From Novipirellula artificiosorum (GTDB lineage: Bacteria > Planctomycetota > Planctomycetia > Pirellulales > Pirellulaceae): a DNA stretch of 64,000 bases. Below, one piece after another: positions 36,975 to 46,134 of the stretch (its first letter is position 1; each line of letters begins with the position of its first letter). The notes under the pieces were generated by a model, which was not told the origin of the DNA, did no database searches, and saw only the letters and a list, made by a program, of their open reading frames with translations. The position numbers and the translations under genes were made by a program. The DNA is taken from the NCBI RefSeq assembly GCF_007860135.1, contig NZ_SJPV01000002.1, positions 944,122 to 1,008,121 of the forward strand. The letters are read 5' to 3'.

Positions 36975-37850
36975 CGACTGTAGAGCCTCTGCGGATAGTC
37001 AGGATGTAGAGCCTCTGCGGTTAGCCAAGATGTAGAGCGTCTTTGGTCTACGAGTCGCGTAGGAATCATTGAAACCTGGCTCCCTTCTCCCCCGCGCCGC
37101 GGGGGGAGAAGGGCTGGGGATGAGGGGGCTCACCAGACGCTCACATCCAATAAGCAGCGATCAATCTGGCACGGCGCAAGGCCCCTCACCCCCGACCCCT
37201 CTCCCCGCTCACGCGGGGCGAGGGGAGCCTTTGCGGATAGCCAGGATGTTGAGCCTCTGCGGTTAGCCAAGATGTAGAGCGTCTTTGGTCTACGAGTCGC
37301 GTAGGAAGCATTGAAGCCTGGCTCCCTTCTCCCCCCGCGCCGCGGGGGGAGAAGGGCTGGGGATGAGGGGGCTCACCAGACGCTCACATCCAATAAGAAG
37401 CGATCAATCTGGCACGACGCAAGGGCCCCTCACCCCCGACCCCTCTCCCCGCTCACGCAGGGCGAGGGGAGCCTTTGCGGATAGTCAGGATGTAGAGCGT
37501 CTGCGGTTAGCCAAGATGTAGAGCGTCTTTGGTCTACGAAGTCGTGTAGGAATCATTGAAGCCTGGCTCCCTTCTCCCCCGCGGCGCGGGGGAGAAGGGC
37601 TGGGGATGAGGGGGCTCAGCAGACGCACATCCAATAAGCAGCGATCAATCTGGCACGGCGCAAGGCCCCTCACCCCCGATCCCTCTCCCCGCTCACGCGG
37701 GGCGAGGGGAGCCTTTGCGGATAGCCAGGATGTAGAGCGTCTGCGGTTAGCCAAGATGTAGAGCGTCTTTGGTCTACGAGTCGCGTAGGAAGCATTGAAA
37801 CCTGGCTCCCTTCTCCCCCGCGGCGCGGGGGAGAAGGGCTGGGGATGAGG
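36975..37850. repeat. About 242-bp tandem repeat array
   Basis: The marker CTCCCTTCTCCCC recurs at 37081, 37323, 37568 and 37807 (offsets 242, 245, 239). Each unit has a lead (TAGAGCGTCTTTGGTCTACG), hairpin block two (CTTCTCCCC..GGGGAGAAGGGC), CACATCCAATAAGCAGCGAT, and hairpin block one (CCCCTCACCCCC...CGAGGGGAG). It contains the same hairpins as the 26.3-26.8 kb array. There is no supported gene from 36793 to 37854. The array stops exactly at the stop codon of the DUF559 gene. Confidence 0.9.
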
Positions 37851-37854
37851 GGGC

Positions 37855-38244
37855 TCACGCTTGTTGCTCGCGGCGATGACGGATGGCTTGTTCGATTTCG
37901 TTTCTCACCCCGAGGCGGTCTTGTGTCACACGGAATCCGTTAATCCGTATGACTTCAAACCCTAATGCTCGAAGGTAAGCGTCTCGACGTTCATCATGCT
38001 GCTTGCCTTGCTCGGTGAAGTGATCTTTGCCGTCGATTTCGATTGCAAGTTTCAAGTCCAAGCAGACGAAATCGAGAGTGTAGGGACCGACCGGATGTTC
38101 ACGTCGGAACTTTTCACCCCGGATGCGGCGGGCACGGACCAGTTCCCAAACGTTTTGCGAAAACTCATTCGCTTGTTGTCGCTGTTGGCGAGCAAATGCG
38201 ATTTCTTCGGGAACGCTGCGGGGTGGTTCGTTTGGTTCGGTCAT
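37855..38244 (-). CDS. DUF559 (Vsr-like) endonuclease-domain protein
   Basis: 129 residues. The PD-(D/E)XK-type core is visible: FRREHPVGPYTLDFVCLDLK, with Asp in the LDF strand, followed by LAIEIDGKDHF (E-x-D-G), then RDAYLRALGFEVIRING, which is the characteristic DUF559 C-terminal strand-helix. DUF559 proteins resemble Vsr mismatch endonucleases; true activity is mostly untested. It is bracketed by repeat copies (to 37855, and 38290-38345), and its C-terminal codons recur as a remnant at 26846-26869. This suggests gene and repeat spread together. Confidence 0.88.
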   Translation of the reverse strand: MTEPNEPPRSVPEEIAFARQQRQQANEFSQNVWELVRARRIRGEKFRREHPVGPYTLDFVCLDLKLAIEIDGKDHFTEQGKQHDERRDAYLRALGFEVIRINGFRVTQDRLGVRNEIEQAIRHRREQQA

Positions 38245-38289
38245 CTGCGGTTCTCGGCACGATGAAGCTTCTCTCCCTAGAGCAAACCC

Positions 38290-38345
38290 CCCGACCCCCG
38301 ACCCCTCTCCCCGCTCGCGCGGGGCGAGGGGAGCCAGGATGTTGA
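38290..38345. repeat. Single copy of CCCCTCxCCCCC hairpin repeat upstream of DUF559 gene
   Basis: Hairpin block one (CCCCTCTCCCCGC..GCGGGGCGAGGGG) with the trailing AGCCAGGATGTTGAGCGTCC is the same as in the 26-kb and 37-kb arrays. With the array on the other side, it flanks the DUF559 gene. Confidence 0.8.
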
Positions 38346-38386
38346 GCGTCCACTATTTACCACGTCGTGTTGACACCTCTTTGCAT

Positions 38387-38418
38387 AAAAAAACCGGGGC
38401 GATCTCGCCCCGGTTTTT
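38387..38418 (-). terminator. Rho-independent terminator of the metalloprotease gene
   Basis: ACCGGGGCGA-TC-TCGCCCCGGT is a perfect stem bordered by A/T runs on both sides. On the minus strand it ends in a seven-T tract, 17 bases after the stop at 38435. It could also act on the plus strand (five Ts). Confidence 0.92.
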
Positions 38419-38434
38419 CGAACGCATGCTGTCG

Positions 38435-41431
38435 CTATTGGCGAATCGCCTCTTTGCCTTCTTCGCCAAACAACATCAAGATCGGAACACCGCCTTGTGC
38501 CCCGCCGTTGTAGGTGTACCCCGCTTCGAGGGCACGGGCGATTCGCTCGGAGGCTTCCGATAAATGGGCTCGCGAATAGGCGTCCATTTTACCGCCACAC
38601 TTTTTGACCATGCCGTCGATCTTCGTGCGAAGGTCTTTCAGTTCCATCCGAGCCAAGTTACTGATCGGTTTGTACGCCGCCGTGCCAGCCGAATCTTCTA
38701 AGACCAAATCGACCAACCGTTGCAGGTGCTCGCGTTGCAAGTTGCGACGCAGCGAACTGATCATCGGTTGGCGGTCGTTACGGCCCTCGGGGCACTCACC
38801 ATCCAATTCGGTCCAAACGGCCGTGCCAACGGTGTCCAACAACTCGGGCAGCGTCAATGCGTCTTGATCCTCTGGCAAACGCAATTCATTGTCGTAAACA
38901 CGTCGTAGCGTGGTTGGATTCATCAACAACGTCAACGCAGAGGCTTGAGCACCCAAAATCCGATCATGGATGGGCCAAGTCGCCTCGCTGCCCATCGAAG
39001 AACGCGCGCCACCGTCGAGCCACTTATCGACACTCATTCGTTCGAGCAATTCGGGAGTCAAGCCGAACGCGTCGTCATTGAACGTGGTGTCAATGACAAA
39101 CTTCAAGGCATCTCGCTGCTGATCCGCAGGAACCACTTCGACTGGGGGCCGATTGCCGGGATCCCCTTTCTTGTCGCGATTGACAAAGGCTCCGCCGATC
39201 CAATTCGCCATCATGCTGACGGCTCGCGTCTGTAATCCAAGCGTCAATTCATAGCCTCGTCGCGCCTTGGCCCAACTGTCGCCCTCTTTGACAAACTTGT
39301 CCAAGATGCGGCTGCGATACAAATCGATCAGCTTCATTTGCTCCTTCGCATACTCCAACGGATCGGCTGCGAAGTCGTAACGTCGTGCCAACGGATCCGG
39401 ACCGCTGGTGTCTTCGTCCGTCGCGTATTGCAACTCAGGTTCGCTACATCGTTTCAAAATATCAGCCAACTTCTTGTCGTCCGAAGTGTAACCGTACTCG
39501 ATGGCCCAGTAATCGTAGGGGCCGATGTCAATCATCGCGTAATCGCCTTGCACCTCACCCGCTTCGTATCGGTAATTGATCGGCGAGTAATCCATCACCG
39601 AAGAGGCAAAGGTCTTCTTGCCTTTCACTTCTTCGCTGTTAATCTCCGCAAGTGTCATCAGGGCAGACGCTTTGAAGTTGTGGCGTAGTCCGAGCGTATG
39701 CCCCACTTCGTGAGCCACCAAATCGGACAACAATGGACCAACGAACCATTCCGGCATCCCGTCGAGCAATTCGCCTTCGGCCACCTTCTCGGGTTGTTCC
39801 GATTCGTCTTTGTCTTCGGCTGGCTCCTCGGCTGGCTTCGCGTCGTCGTCTTTGGCAACGTCTTCTTCCTTGGCTTCCGCATCGGCAGCTTTGTCTTTCG
39901 CTTCGCCTTGCTGCTTGACCTCCGCCTCTTCGTCCTTCTTCTTTTTCTTCTGCTTCTTCTCCTTCGCGACTTCTTCGTCGGCCAACAAAGCTAGGCTCCA
40001 ATTCATCCTTGCGATGGCGAGATCAAGGTTCTTGCCACTGGCGGCCATACAAAGACCATTTTTTTGGCTGATCTGACCAAACAACCCATCAAACTCGTCG
40101 TCGCCCATTAGCGACGGGTCGGCCTGGGCCATCACGTAGCCAGCCATCGGCGTTTGAGCTTGTCGTGCGTAACGCATCTGCAGTTCCGCGGCTTGTTCCG
40201 GCGGAGCCAATCGGATTCGAGGGTCCCACGAGGGGTGTTTCGCCAGCCATGCTAACGTTTCAGGACTCGTGCCTTCCATCGCCAACTTCGGCATCAAATC
40301 GTGATAGTTGAAATTGAAATGTCGAATCCAACCATCGGTCAGGATGATGTCGGCATCTAAGATCTCACCCGTTTCCGGATGGACGCGACTGGGACCGATC
40401 GCGGTGCCGACGTCATTATTGAGCCAACGAATGAAGTTAAACCGGACATCCTCAGGATCCTTTTCCATGTGAACGCCACTTTGAGCATCTTGATACTCGA
40501 TCACAATCGCATCGACCAAACCAACTTTCTCAAAGGCTTTGTTCCAATAGTCGACGCCGTTCTTGATCCAACGTCGATAGCGAACCGGCGCGGTGTGTTC
40601 GACATAGAATCGAATCGGTTCCTTGGGTGGACTGAGTGCGAGTTTGGGATCGCGTTTTTCCAGATTCCACCGGTTGATGTAGCGGACGCGTGTGTCATCG
40701 TCTTCGTATTTGCTGAGGTCCGAGAACGAGGTGGTGAAGAAGCCAACTCGCTCGTCGGCAACGCGTGGCTTGAACCCGTCTTTCGCCTGGGGGACCTCGC
40801 TAAACGAGTAGTGGATGGTTTGCAATTTTCCGCCGCCGCCGACGATTTCAAAGGCAATCTCGACGTTGTTCGGAAACACTTTCGCCGAGTCAATCTTCGT
40901 AATCCGAGAGTTGGTCACTCGAACCGAGGAACCAAAGAAACGGGTCGCATTGCCGACCAACAACGAGTCCAAATCGATGACCGGCCCACCGGCTGGCCCC
41001 ATCGCCAAAATGGGCAAATCCAACAAGACTTCATCTGTGAATAAACGTTTTACCGACGCTTTGGATTCCGCATCGCCGGTCGCCCGAATGGCGAGGTTCG
41101 GCGAAATGAGCGCCAAGCGGTCGCCGTATCGCCGCCACTGGATCACCCAGTCGCCCGATTGCAGTCCCGCAAATTGATCACCGCTGCCAACGGTTAACGC
41201 CAAAAAATAGCTCTTGCCCGCAAAACTCTTGGGTAGCTCGCCGATCAATTGGGCTTCACTTTCCTTTTTCCATACGTTGAACAGCCCCTTCGGATTCTGT
41301 TGGTCCGAGACAGGCACTTGGGTGTAACCTTCGGATACTTTGTCAAAGGTCGGCAGCTCGCCGTAGCTCGAGGAGGTGGACGCCGCCACCACGGTAAAAA
41401 ACAGGGCAGCAGCTAATGGGATTCGTTTCAT
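38435..41431 (-). CDS. Large secreted zinc metalloprotease (DUF5117/metzincin-like)
   Basis: From the ATG at 41431 the protein has 998 residues and a signal peptide (KRIPLAAALFFTVVAASTSS). A DUF5117-like N-terminal domain (AGKSYFLALTVGSG ... WVIQWRRYGDRLALI) is followed by a catalytic region with the extended zinc motif HEVGHTLGLRH, His574, His578, His584, and a downstream Met-turn-like VMDYSPINY. Between about 485 and 550 sits a lysine/glutamate-rich low-complexity insert (EKKQKKKKKDEEAEV onward), unusual inside an enzyme. Zinc-dependent metalloproteases of this type occur in Planctomycetes and Bacteroidetes; substrates unknown. The frame also extends upstream to 41569 without a signal peptide, so the later ATG is preferred. 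A strong terminator follows. Confidence 0.92.
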   Translation of the reverse strand: MKRIPLAAALFFTVVAASTSSSYGELPTFDKVSEGYTQVPVSDQQNPKGLFNVWKKESEAQLIGELPKSFAGKSYFLALTVGSGDQFAGLQSGDWVIQWRRYGDRLALISPNLAIRATGDAESKASVKRLFTDEVLLDLPILAMGPAGGPVIDLDSLLVGNATRFFGSSVRVTNSRITKIDSAKVFPNNVEIAFEIVGGGGKLQTIHYSFSEVPQAKDGFKPRVADERVGFFTTSFSDLSKYEDDDTRVRYINRWNLEKRDPKLALSPPKEPIRFYVEHTAPVRYRRWIKNGVDYWNKAFEKVGLVDAIVIEYQDAQSGVHMEKDPEDVRFNFIRWLNNDVGTAIGPSRVHPETGEILDADIILTDGWIRHFNFNYHDLMPKLAMEGTSPETLAWLAKHPSWDPRIRLAPPEQAAELQMRYARQAQTPMAGYVMAQADPSLMGDDEFDGLFGQISQKNGLCMAASGKNLDLAIARMNWSLALLADEEVAKEKKQKKKKKDEEAEVKQQGEAKDKAADAEAKEEDVAKDDDAKPAEEPAEDKDESEQPEKVAEGELLDGMPEWFVGPLLSDLVAHEVGHTLGLRHNFKASALMTLAEINSEEVKGKKTFASSVMDYSPINYRYEAGEVQGDYAMIDIGPYDYWAIEYGYTSDDKKLADILKRCSEPELQYATDEDTSGPDPLARRYDFAADPLEYAKEQMKLIDLYRSRILDKFVKEGDSWAKARRGYELTLGLQTRAVSMMANWIGGAFVNRDKKGDPGNRPPVEVVPADQQRDALKFVIDTTFNDDAFGLTPELLERMSVDKWLDGGARSSMGSEATWPIHDRILGAQASALTLLMNPTTLRRVYDNELRLPEDQDALTLPELLDTVGTAVWTELDGECPEGRNDRQPMISSLRRNLQREHLQRLVDLVLEDSAGTAAYKPISNLARMELKDLRTKIDGMVKKCGGKMDAYSRAHLSEASERIARALEAGYTYNGGAQGGVPILMLFGEEGKEAIRQ

Positions 41432-41691
41432 TCCGATCACTTTCGGCTCTCGATAGGGTTTGCCAGAAACAGGGGGATCGTGCGAAAAAAGCGCACTATG
41501 CGGGATGTCAGGTGGGTGCTTCTTAGGATAGCTCCAGGAACGGCCACCGGTGTAGTTTACGCACCGCAAGCCAACGACGGTTCAGCTAACCCTCGCTTCC
41601 CCGTCTACTTTATCCAATAAATCGCTACAAACCAAACATTTCTTGGCAGCGGATGAATCGAACGCGGGCAAAGGAGGTCGTCGCGCAGGTT

Positions 41692-41963
41692 GGAGTTTAG
41701 CCTTCAGGCGATTACGGGATGTGCTGGAGTTGTAGCCTTTAGGCGATTACGGGATGTGTTGGAGTTGTAGCCTTTAGGCGATGGCGGTGTGTGCTGGAGT
41801 TGTAGCCTTTAGGCGATTACGGGATGTGTTGGAGTTGTAGCCTTTAGGCGATGGCGGTGTGTGCTGGAGTTGTAGCCTTTAGGCGATGGCGGTGTGTGCT
41901 GGAGTTGTAGCCTTTAGGCGATGGCGGTGTGTGTTGGAAGCGGCTAAAGCCTGAACTCCAGCG
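41692..41963. repeat. 35-bp tandem repeat, seven direct copies closed by an inverted copy
   Basis: GGAGTTGTAGCCTTTAGGCG plus a variable 15-base tail (ATTACGGGATGTGTT or ATGGCGGTGTGTGCT) starts at 41692, 41726, 41761, 41796, 41831, 41866 and 41901. A reversed copy (GGCTAAAGCCTGAACTCCAG) ends the array at about 41942. Units have no unique spacers, so this is not a CRISPR array. The rest of 41432-41969 shows no gene. Confidence 0.92.
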
Positions 41964-41969
41964 CCTCGC

Positions 41970-44561
41970 CTACTCTACGGGTACGAGGGCGTCGATGCCG
42001 CAGTCGATGAACTGCCCTCCGCGGGTTTGGTGGCAATGGATCGCGATCACGTTTCGCCCCTGGCGGAGCGACGAGGCGGGGATTTCGACGAAATCATAAT
42101 CCGTGGTGTACCCGCTCAGCAGGGCCACTTGAGTTCCATTGATGTAGACCTCGGAGTCCTCGTCGTAGAAAATCCTCAGCCCAACACGATCCGGTACGGC
42201 CGAACCCAGCTCAAAGCTGCGACGCACCCAGATGTCCGAACCGTCCCAACGCGTCCCGATCGACGCGTTCGGAGTCCCCTCGGTACCAAAGCCTCCTTGT
42301 CCGGACTTCCATGATTCGGAGGCAAAGTCGGTTGCGAACCAATCGCCGGGGGGGTGCTCGGTCGTGTAACTCCAGATCACTTCGTCACCCTTGCTGGTCC
42401 CGAGAAGCGTCTTGACCTTGGGCGGCATGGGCATCGGTGCCCAGCGAGAGGCCTGAGTTTGATCCATCGAAGCATACTTGGACCACGTTGATTCGTCGTA
42501 CAGCATCCGCAGGAACACCCCACCGACAACCGGCCGCGCGGTGAATCCCCGCTTCTTTGCGGTCGACGTGAAGTACCAATCGGTCATCGGCGATCGGTCA
42601 GGCGTCACGTTCAAGAACTTGTGTACTGGCGCGACGATCGCTTCAAAGTCGTCGCGATCGTTCGTCAAGGTCGCCGTCCAAAGCACCCAGTCCAATTTCG
42701 TGTAATCGGATCGATTGTCCAGCGGTAAGCCGTACTCATTTTGGATGGAACGATAGAAGGCCATCTCCGTTTCAACGACTTGCCTTGGAAACAAACCAAG
42801 ATCCAAGATCTGGTCCCACACCAAGTTGTACTTCTGACTCCACGTTCCGGTTTGATCGAAGGCCAATCGATAGTGATCGCCATCATTTGCCGTCTTGACC
42901 CACTTCGCCGCAAACTGCTTTGCAAGCGATCGGTACGTTTCCGCCTCGTCATCAAGCCCTCGCATCTCGCACAGCATGGCGTAGGCGCCCAATCCGCAGA
43001 TCGCTTTGGCACTCAAGTTCACGTTGTGCGCCATGTGCCCGGCAAAGTCATCGGTACAAAGTTGGTTCTCGGGATCAAAGCCTTTCTGCTGCAAGTAGTC
43101 GGCCCATTGACTCAATTGTTCCCAATAGTTACCGGCGAAATCGGCATGGCCTTCCATTTTGGCCAATGCACCGAACAACACCAACATGTTGCCGCTTTCT
43201 TCCACCGGCATTTGGTTTTCTTCCGACGTCTCGCCACCACCATAGCGTTGGCCGTTTGCTTTGGGATATGTTCCAAGGTCATGGGGTGCAAAGGGGAATT
43301 TCCATCGGTCTGATGCGGCGTATTCCATGAAGGGGACCAACACCGACTTGGTGAGCGTGGGCCCAAGCAAGAGGAACTGGGGCGCCATGGGGTAGAAGAC
43401 GTCCGACGTCGCGATGCAGCCGTTGGAGTGGTTCTCTTTGCAAAACTGAAGCGGCTGGCCGTTGGCGTCCGCAACAAACTTGCCCGCTGCGAAACATTGC
43501 CGGTAAGCCAACGCGGCAATTTCTGCGTAGGGCTTGCCTCCTTGTTCGATCAAGTCCGCCATCATTTCGGCGTCGAATTGTTCGCACCGGCTGACCAGCG
43601 AATCGTATTGGTCGATCGCCGCTTCAATCAAATCGGCCGCTTCCCAGCCATCCTTGCGCCAATAGGGTCGCAGTTTCGCTTTCATGTATTCGATCGAGTA
43701 CAAGTCATCATAGGCAAGCAGCACGTAGGTCGAGACGGGCTCGCTGCCAACTTGTCCGATTTCGATCGCGGTCGCTGCAGCGACTTGTCCGGCTTCGGCC
43801 GGAAAGCGAGCGGAGGAATCGCCAACAGACTTCGATCCACTCTCTACAAACGATTGTCTCAGAGATTGTGGGTTACCCAGTGCCATCACGCCATCGGCGT
43901 CCCTTGGCGTGGCGAGGTAAAGGTATCCCCAATCGATGCGCAGATCGTCGCCCGATTTGCCGAGGACATGCTGCGACACGGTTCCGATTTTCAACGCTTC
44001 CGCATTGGAAAACGATTCCTTGGTGCCTGCGACTCGCTGCTGCCGCGTGTTGGACGCCAACTCACCCCCAGCGTCCAAGTAAAACGCGACCGCGTGCTTG
44101 TTCGCATCACACGACACCACTTCACAGCTGACATAGGTGGTCGGCCGGCTGAGGATCATCAAATCGGCGGGCAGCGCGGGCGTCAGGAACGTCAACGTCG
44201 CCTGCACTTCGTTGCTGGTGAAGGTATAGATCGTGCGAGTCGGCAACACGGTTACCGATGTCTGATCCATGGGCGTCGCCGTATCTGGCTCGGCTCCCAT
44301 CATCCGATAGGTTTTGCCATCGACACGAAGCATCGCCGTGAGCGAATGCGGTTTTCCGGTCCAGTGGGTCGTGGTCGAACCATGCAGTAGGTCGGTTTGT
44401 GACCAGATACTGAAGTAAGGATCGCAGGCGACCAACGGAACCGCCGGTGGGCGAAACGCTTCCTCACCGGTTGCGGGGCTGGCCAGCATCAACCCAGCGA
44501 GGACCAACGCGGAAAGGGTGGCAATAAAACTCAAGTGTTTGGGAGGAAAGAGGTGGCGCAT
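41970..44561 (-). CDS. Secreted glutaminase-like protein (DUF5127-DUF4965-DUF1793)
   Basis: 863 residues with a signal peptide (LSALVLAGLMLASPATG). The N-terminal DUF5127 part is recognisable (PPAVPLVACDPYFSIWSQTD, TTTHWTGKPHSLTAMLRVDG). The middle DUF4965 and DUF1793 parts follow: NGCIATSDVFYPMAPQFLLL, then PFAPHDLGTYP, MPVEESGNMLVL, LCTDDFAGHMAHNVNLSAKA, and SQKYNLVWDQILDLGLFP. This is the order in fungal GtaA-type glutaminases and related bacterial proteins. The C-terminal about 130 residues form a beta-sandwich-like domain (VGLRIFYDEDSEVYINGTQV), like those attached to glycosidases. Whether this enzyme acts on glutamine is untested. Confidence 0.9.
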   Translation of the reverse strand: MRHLFPPKHLSFIATLSALVLAGLMLASPATGEEAFRPPAVPLVACDPYFSIWSQTDLLHGSTTTHWTGKPHSLTAMLRVDGKTYRMMGAEPDTATPMDQTSVTVLPTRTIYTFTSNEVQATLTFLTPALPADLMILSRPTTYVSCEVVSCDANKHAVAFYLDAGGELASNTRQQRVAGTKESFSNAEALKIGTVSQHVLGKSGDDLRIDWGYLYLATPRDADGVMALGNPQSLRQSFVESGSKSVGDSSARFPAEAGQVAAATAIEIGQVGSEPVSTYVLLAYDDLYSIEYMKAKLRPYWRKDGWEAADLIEAAIDQYDSLVSRCEQFDAEMMADLIEQGGKPYAEIAALAYRQCFAAGKFVADANGQPLQFCKENHSNGCIATSDVFYPMAPQFLLLGPTLTKSVLVPFMEYAASDRWKFPFAPHDLGTYPKANGQRYGGGETSEENQMPVEESGNMLVLFGALAKMEGHADFAGNYWEQLSQWADYLQQKGFDPENQLCTDDFAGHMAHNVNLSAKAICGLGAYAMLCEMRGLDDEAETYRSLAKQFAAKWVKTANDGDHYRLAFDQTGTWSQKYNLVWDQILDLGLFPRQVVETEMAFYRSIQNEYGLPLDNRSDYTKLDWVLWTATLTNDRDDFEAIVAPVHKFLNVTPDRSPMTDWYFTSTAKKRGFTARPVVGGVFLRMLYDESTWSKYASMDQTQASRWAPMPMPPKVKTLLGTSKGDEVIWSYTTEHPPGDWFATDFASESWKSGQGGFGTEGTPNASIGTRWDGSDIWVRRSFELGSAVPDRVGLRIFYDEDSEVYINGTQVALLSGYTTDYDFVEIPASSLRQGRNVIAIHCHQTRGGQFIDCGIDALVPVE

Positions 44562-44780
44562 GGGTTCCGTTTAAGTGGGAGGCGGGAAATGTGTCGCATT
44601 TTCAGAGGCGAAGGCGATTATAGGCCAAGATGGTCGGTGCCAACCAGTCGCAGGAAATCACAGGCGTAGAGGAAGGCTTTGTTTCAACCAAGAAAAACAG
44701 GGATGGCATGGCAACGCCTCCCCTCTGAGGCCACTCAGGCCGTCACACAAACTGCGGAGGGATTTGAACTCCGCGCACCG

Positions 44781-45212
44781 GACCACGAAGTGGTCCAAGA
44801 GGGTAGCCGGGGGTCGAGCGAAGCGAACACCCCCGGAAACGCGGGACGTCCCCCACACGCTTTCGACCGCAACGCGGTCGCAGAACCTGCATCTGCGATC
44901 CCTCCAGGATCGACGTGTCATGTTGAACCGATATCCGTGGGTGCGCGATCGCGACCCACGGCTACCCTCTTCGATCCCATTCGGGATCACGCTCCAACCG
45001 GACCACGAAGTGGTCAAAGAAGGTAGCCGGGGGTTTGAGCGAAGCGAACACCCCCGGAAACGCGGGACGTCCCCCACACGCTTTCGACCGCAACGCGGTC
45101 GCAGAATCCCACGTCTGCGATCCCTCCAGGATCGGCCCCATCATGTTGAACCGCTATCCGTGGGTGCGCTTATCGCGACCCACGGCTACCCTCTTGGATC
45201 CCATGCGGGATC
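44781..45212. repeat. Composite palindrome array (REP-like), two units upstream of transposase
   Basis: Two units, about 44781-44988 and 45001-45212 (offset 220), each a series of hairpins in fixed order: GACCACGAAGTGGTC; CCGGGGGT..ACACCCCCGG; GACCGCAACGCGGTC; GATCCCTCCAGGATCG; CCGTGGGTGCGC..GCGACCCACGG; GATCCCATTCGGGATC. The same units occur on the other side of the transposase. 44562-44780 contains no gene; a short stem (GCGGAGGGATTTGAACTCCG) there is part of the same family. Confidence 0.9.
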
Positions 45213-45282
45213 AGGCACGGATTCGACCGCGATCACCTATATTGACGGTTTCAGACTCGACCCTCGTGAAAGGTATCGGCCC

Positions 45283-45726
45283 ATGTCCACCTATCACTCG
45301 CTGCATTATCACTTGGTGTTCTCGACGAAGAACCGAAAGCCCTGGATCAAGGAGGCGTGGATCGGTCGTTTGCACTCCTATCTAGGAGGAACGCTTCAGG
45401 GGATGGATGTAAAACCTCTTGACATTGGTGGAGTCGAGGATCACGTGCATTTGCTGATGGGGATGAAGCCGACCCATCGGATCAGTGACGTCGTGAGGGA
45501 ATTGAAGAAGTCGGCAACCGAATGGGTCCATCACGAGATCGACTTTGCCCCATTCGGATGGCAAGATGGCTACGCGATCTTTTCGCTCAGCCCCGATGCC
45601 TGCCCGACCGTCAGTAGGTACATCCGTCACCAAAAGGAACACCATCAAAAACGATCTTTTCGTGAGGAACTCATCAAGATGCTTGACCGAGCTGGCATCC
45701 AATACGATCCCACGTACCTCCATTGA
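45283..45726 (+). mobile_element. IS200-like Y1 (RAYT-type) transposase gene
   Basis: 147-residue HUH single-strand transposase. The ATG at 45283 has AAAGG nine bases upstream. The protein starts YHSLHYHLVFSTKNRKPWI, a Y1_Tnp signature. The metal-binding HUH motif is H54-V-H56 in EDHVHLLMG, and the catalytic tyrosine is probably Tyr113 in RYIRHQKEHHQK. There is no second orf (TnpB), no target-site duplication and no conventional terminal inverted repeats. The gene sits between arrays of palindromic units, as REP-associated tyrosine transposases do. All catalytic residues appear intact. It presumably acts on the flanking hairpins; that link is inference from layout. Confidence 0.92.
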
Positions 45727-45758
45727 GTCGTCAAGCCACACCCACCGACCACGCATCG

Positions 45759-46134
45759 GACCACGAAGTGGTCGAAGACGGTAGCCCGCCGTTTGAAGTC
45801 CGCGCATAGGACCACGACGTGGTCCAAGAAGGTAGCCGGGGGTGAGAGCGAAGCGAACACCCCCGGAAACGAGACGTCTCTCGCATAACCGACCGCAACG
45901 CGGTCGCAGACCGGCATCCTCTGCGATCCCTCCAGGATCGAACCATCGCGGCGGGTCCGATATCCGTGGGTGCGCTATCGCGACCCACGGCTACCCTCTT
46001 GGATCCCATTCGGGATCGTGCCCGGATTCGATGTGGATCGCGCCGACCACGTGAGTGGTCGCAGAGGGTAGCCGGGGGTGAGAGCGAAGCGAACACCCAC
46101 GAAAACGAGATCGCCCCCCACGTCCGTCGACGGC
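45759..46134. repeat. Composite palindrome array downstream of transposase
   Basis: A lone GACCACGAAGTGGTC (45759-45773), a complete unit (45809-46017), and a partial unit starting GACCACGTGAGTGGTC (46045-46060) and ending at the stop codon of the adjacent PEP-CTERM gene. Hairpin order and orientation match the upstream array, so all units and the transposase point the same way. 45727-46134 holds no separate gene. Confidence 0.88.

Noticed and set aside
41692..41963. CRISPR array
   Set aside because: Period is regular at 35 bp with no unique spacers, and no cas genes are present.
44751..44790. tRNA-like T-arm (GATTTGAACTCCG)
   Set aside because: The T-stem does not pair properly and no D or anticodon arm is present; it belongs to the repeat family.
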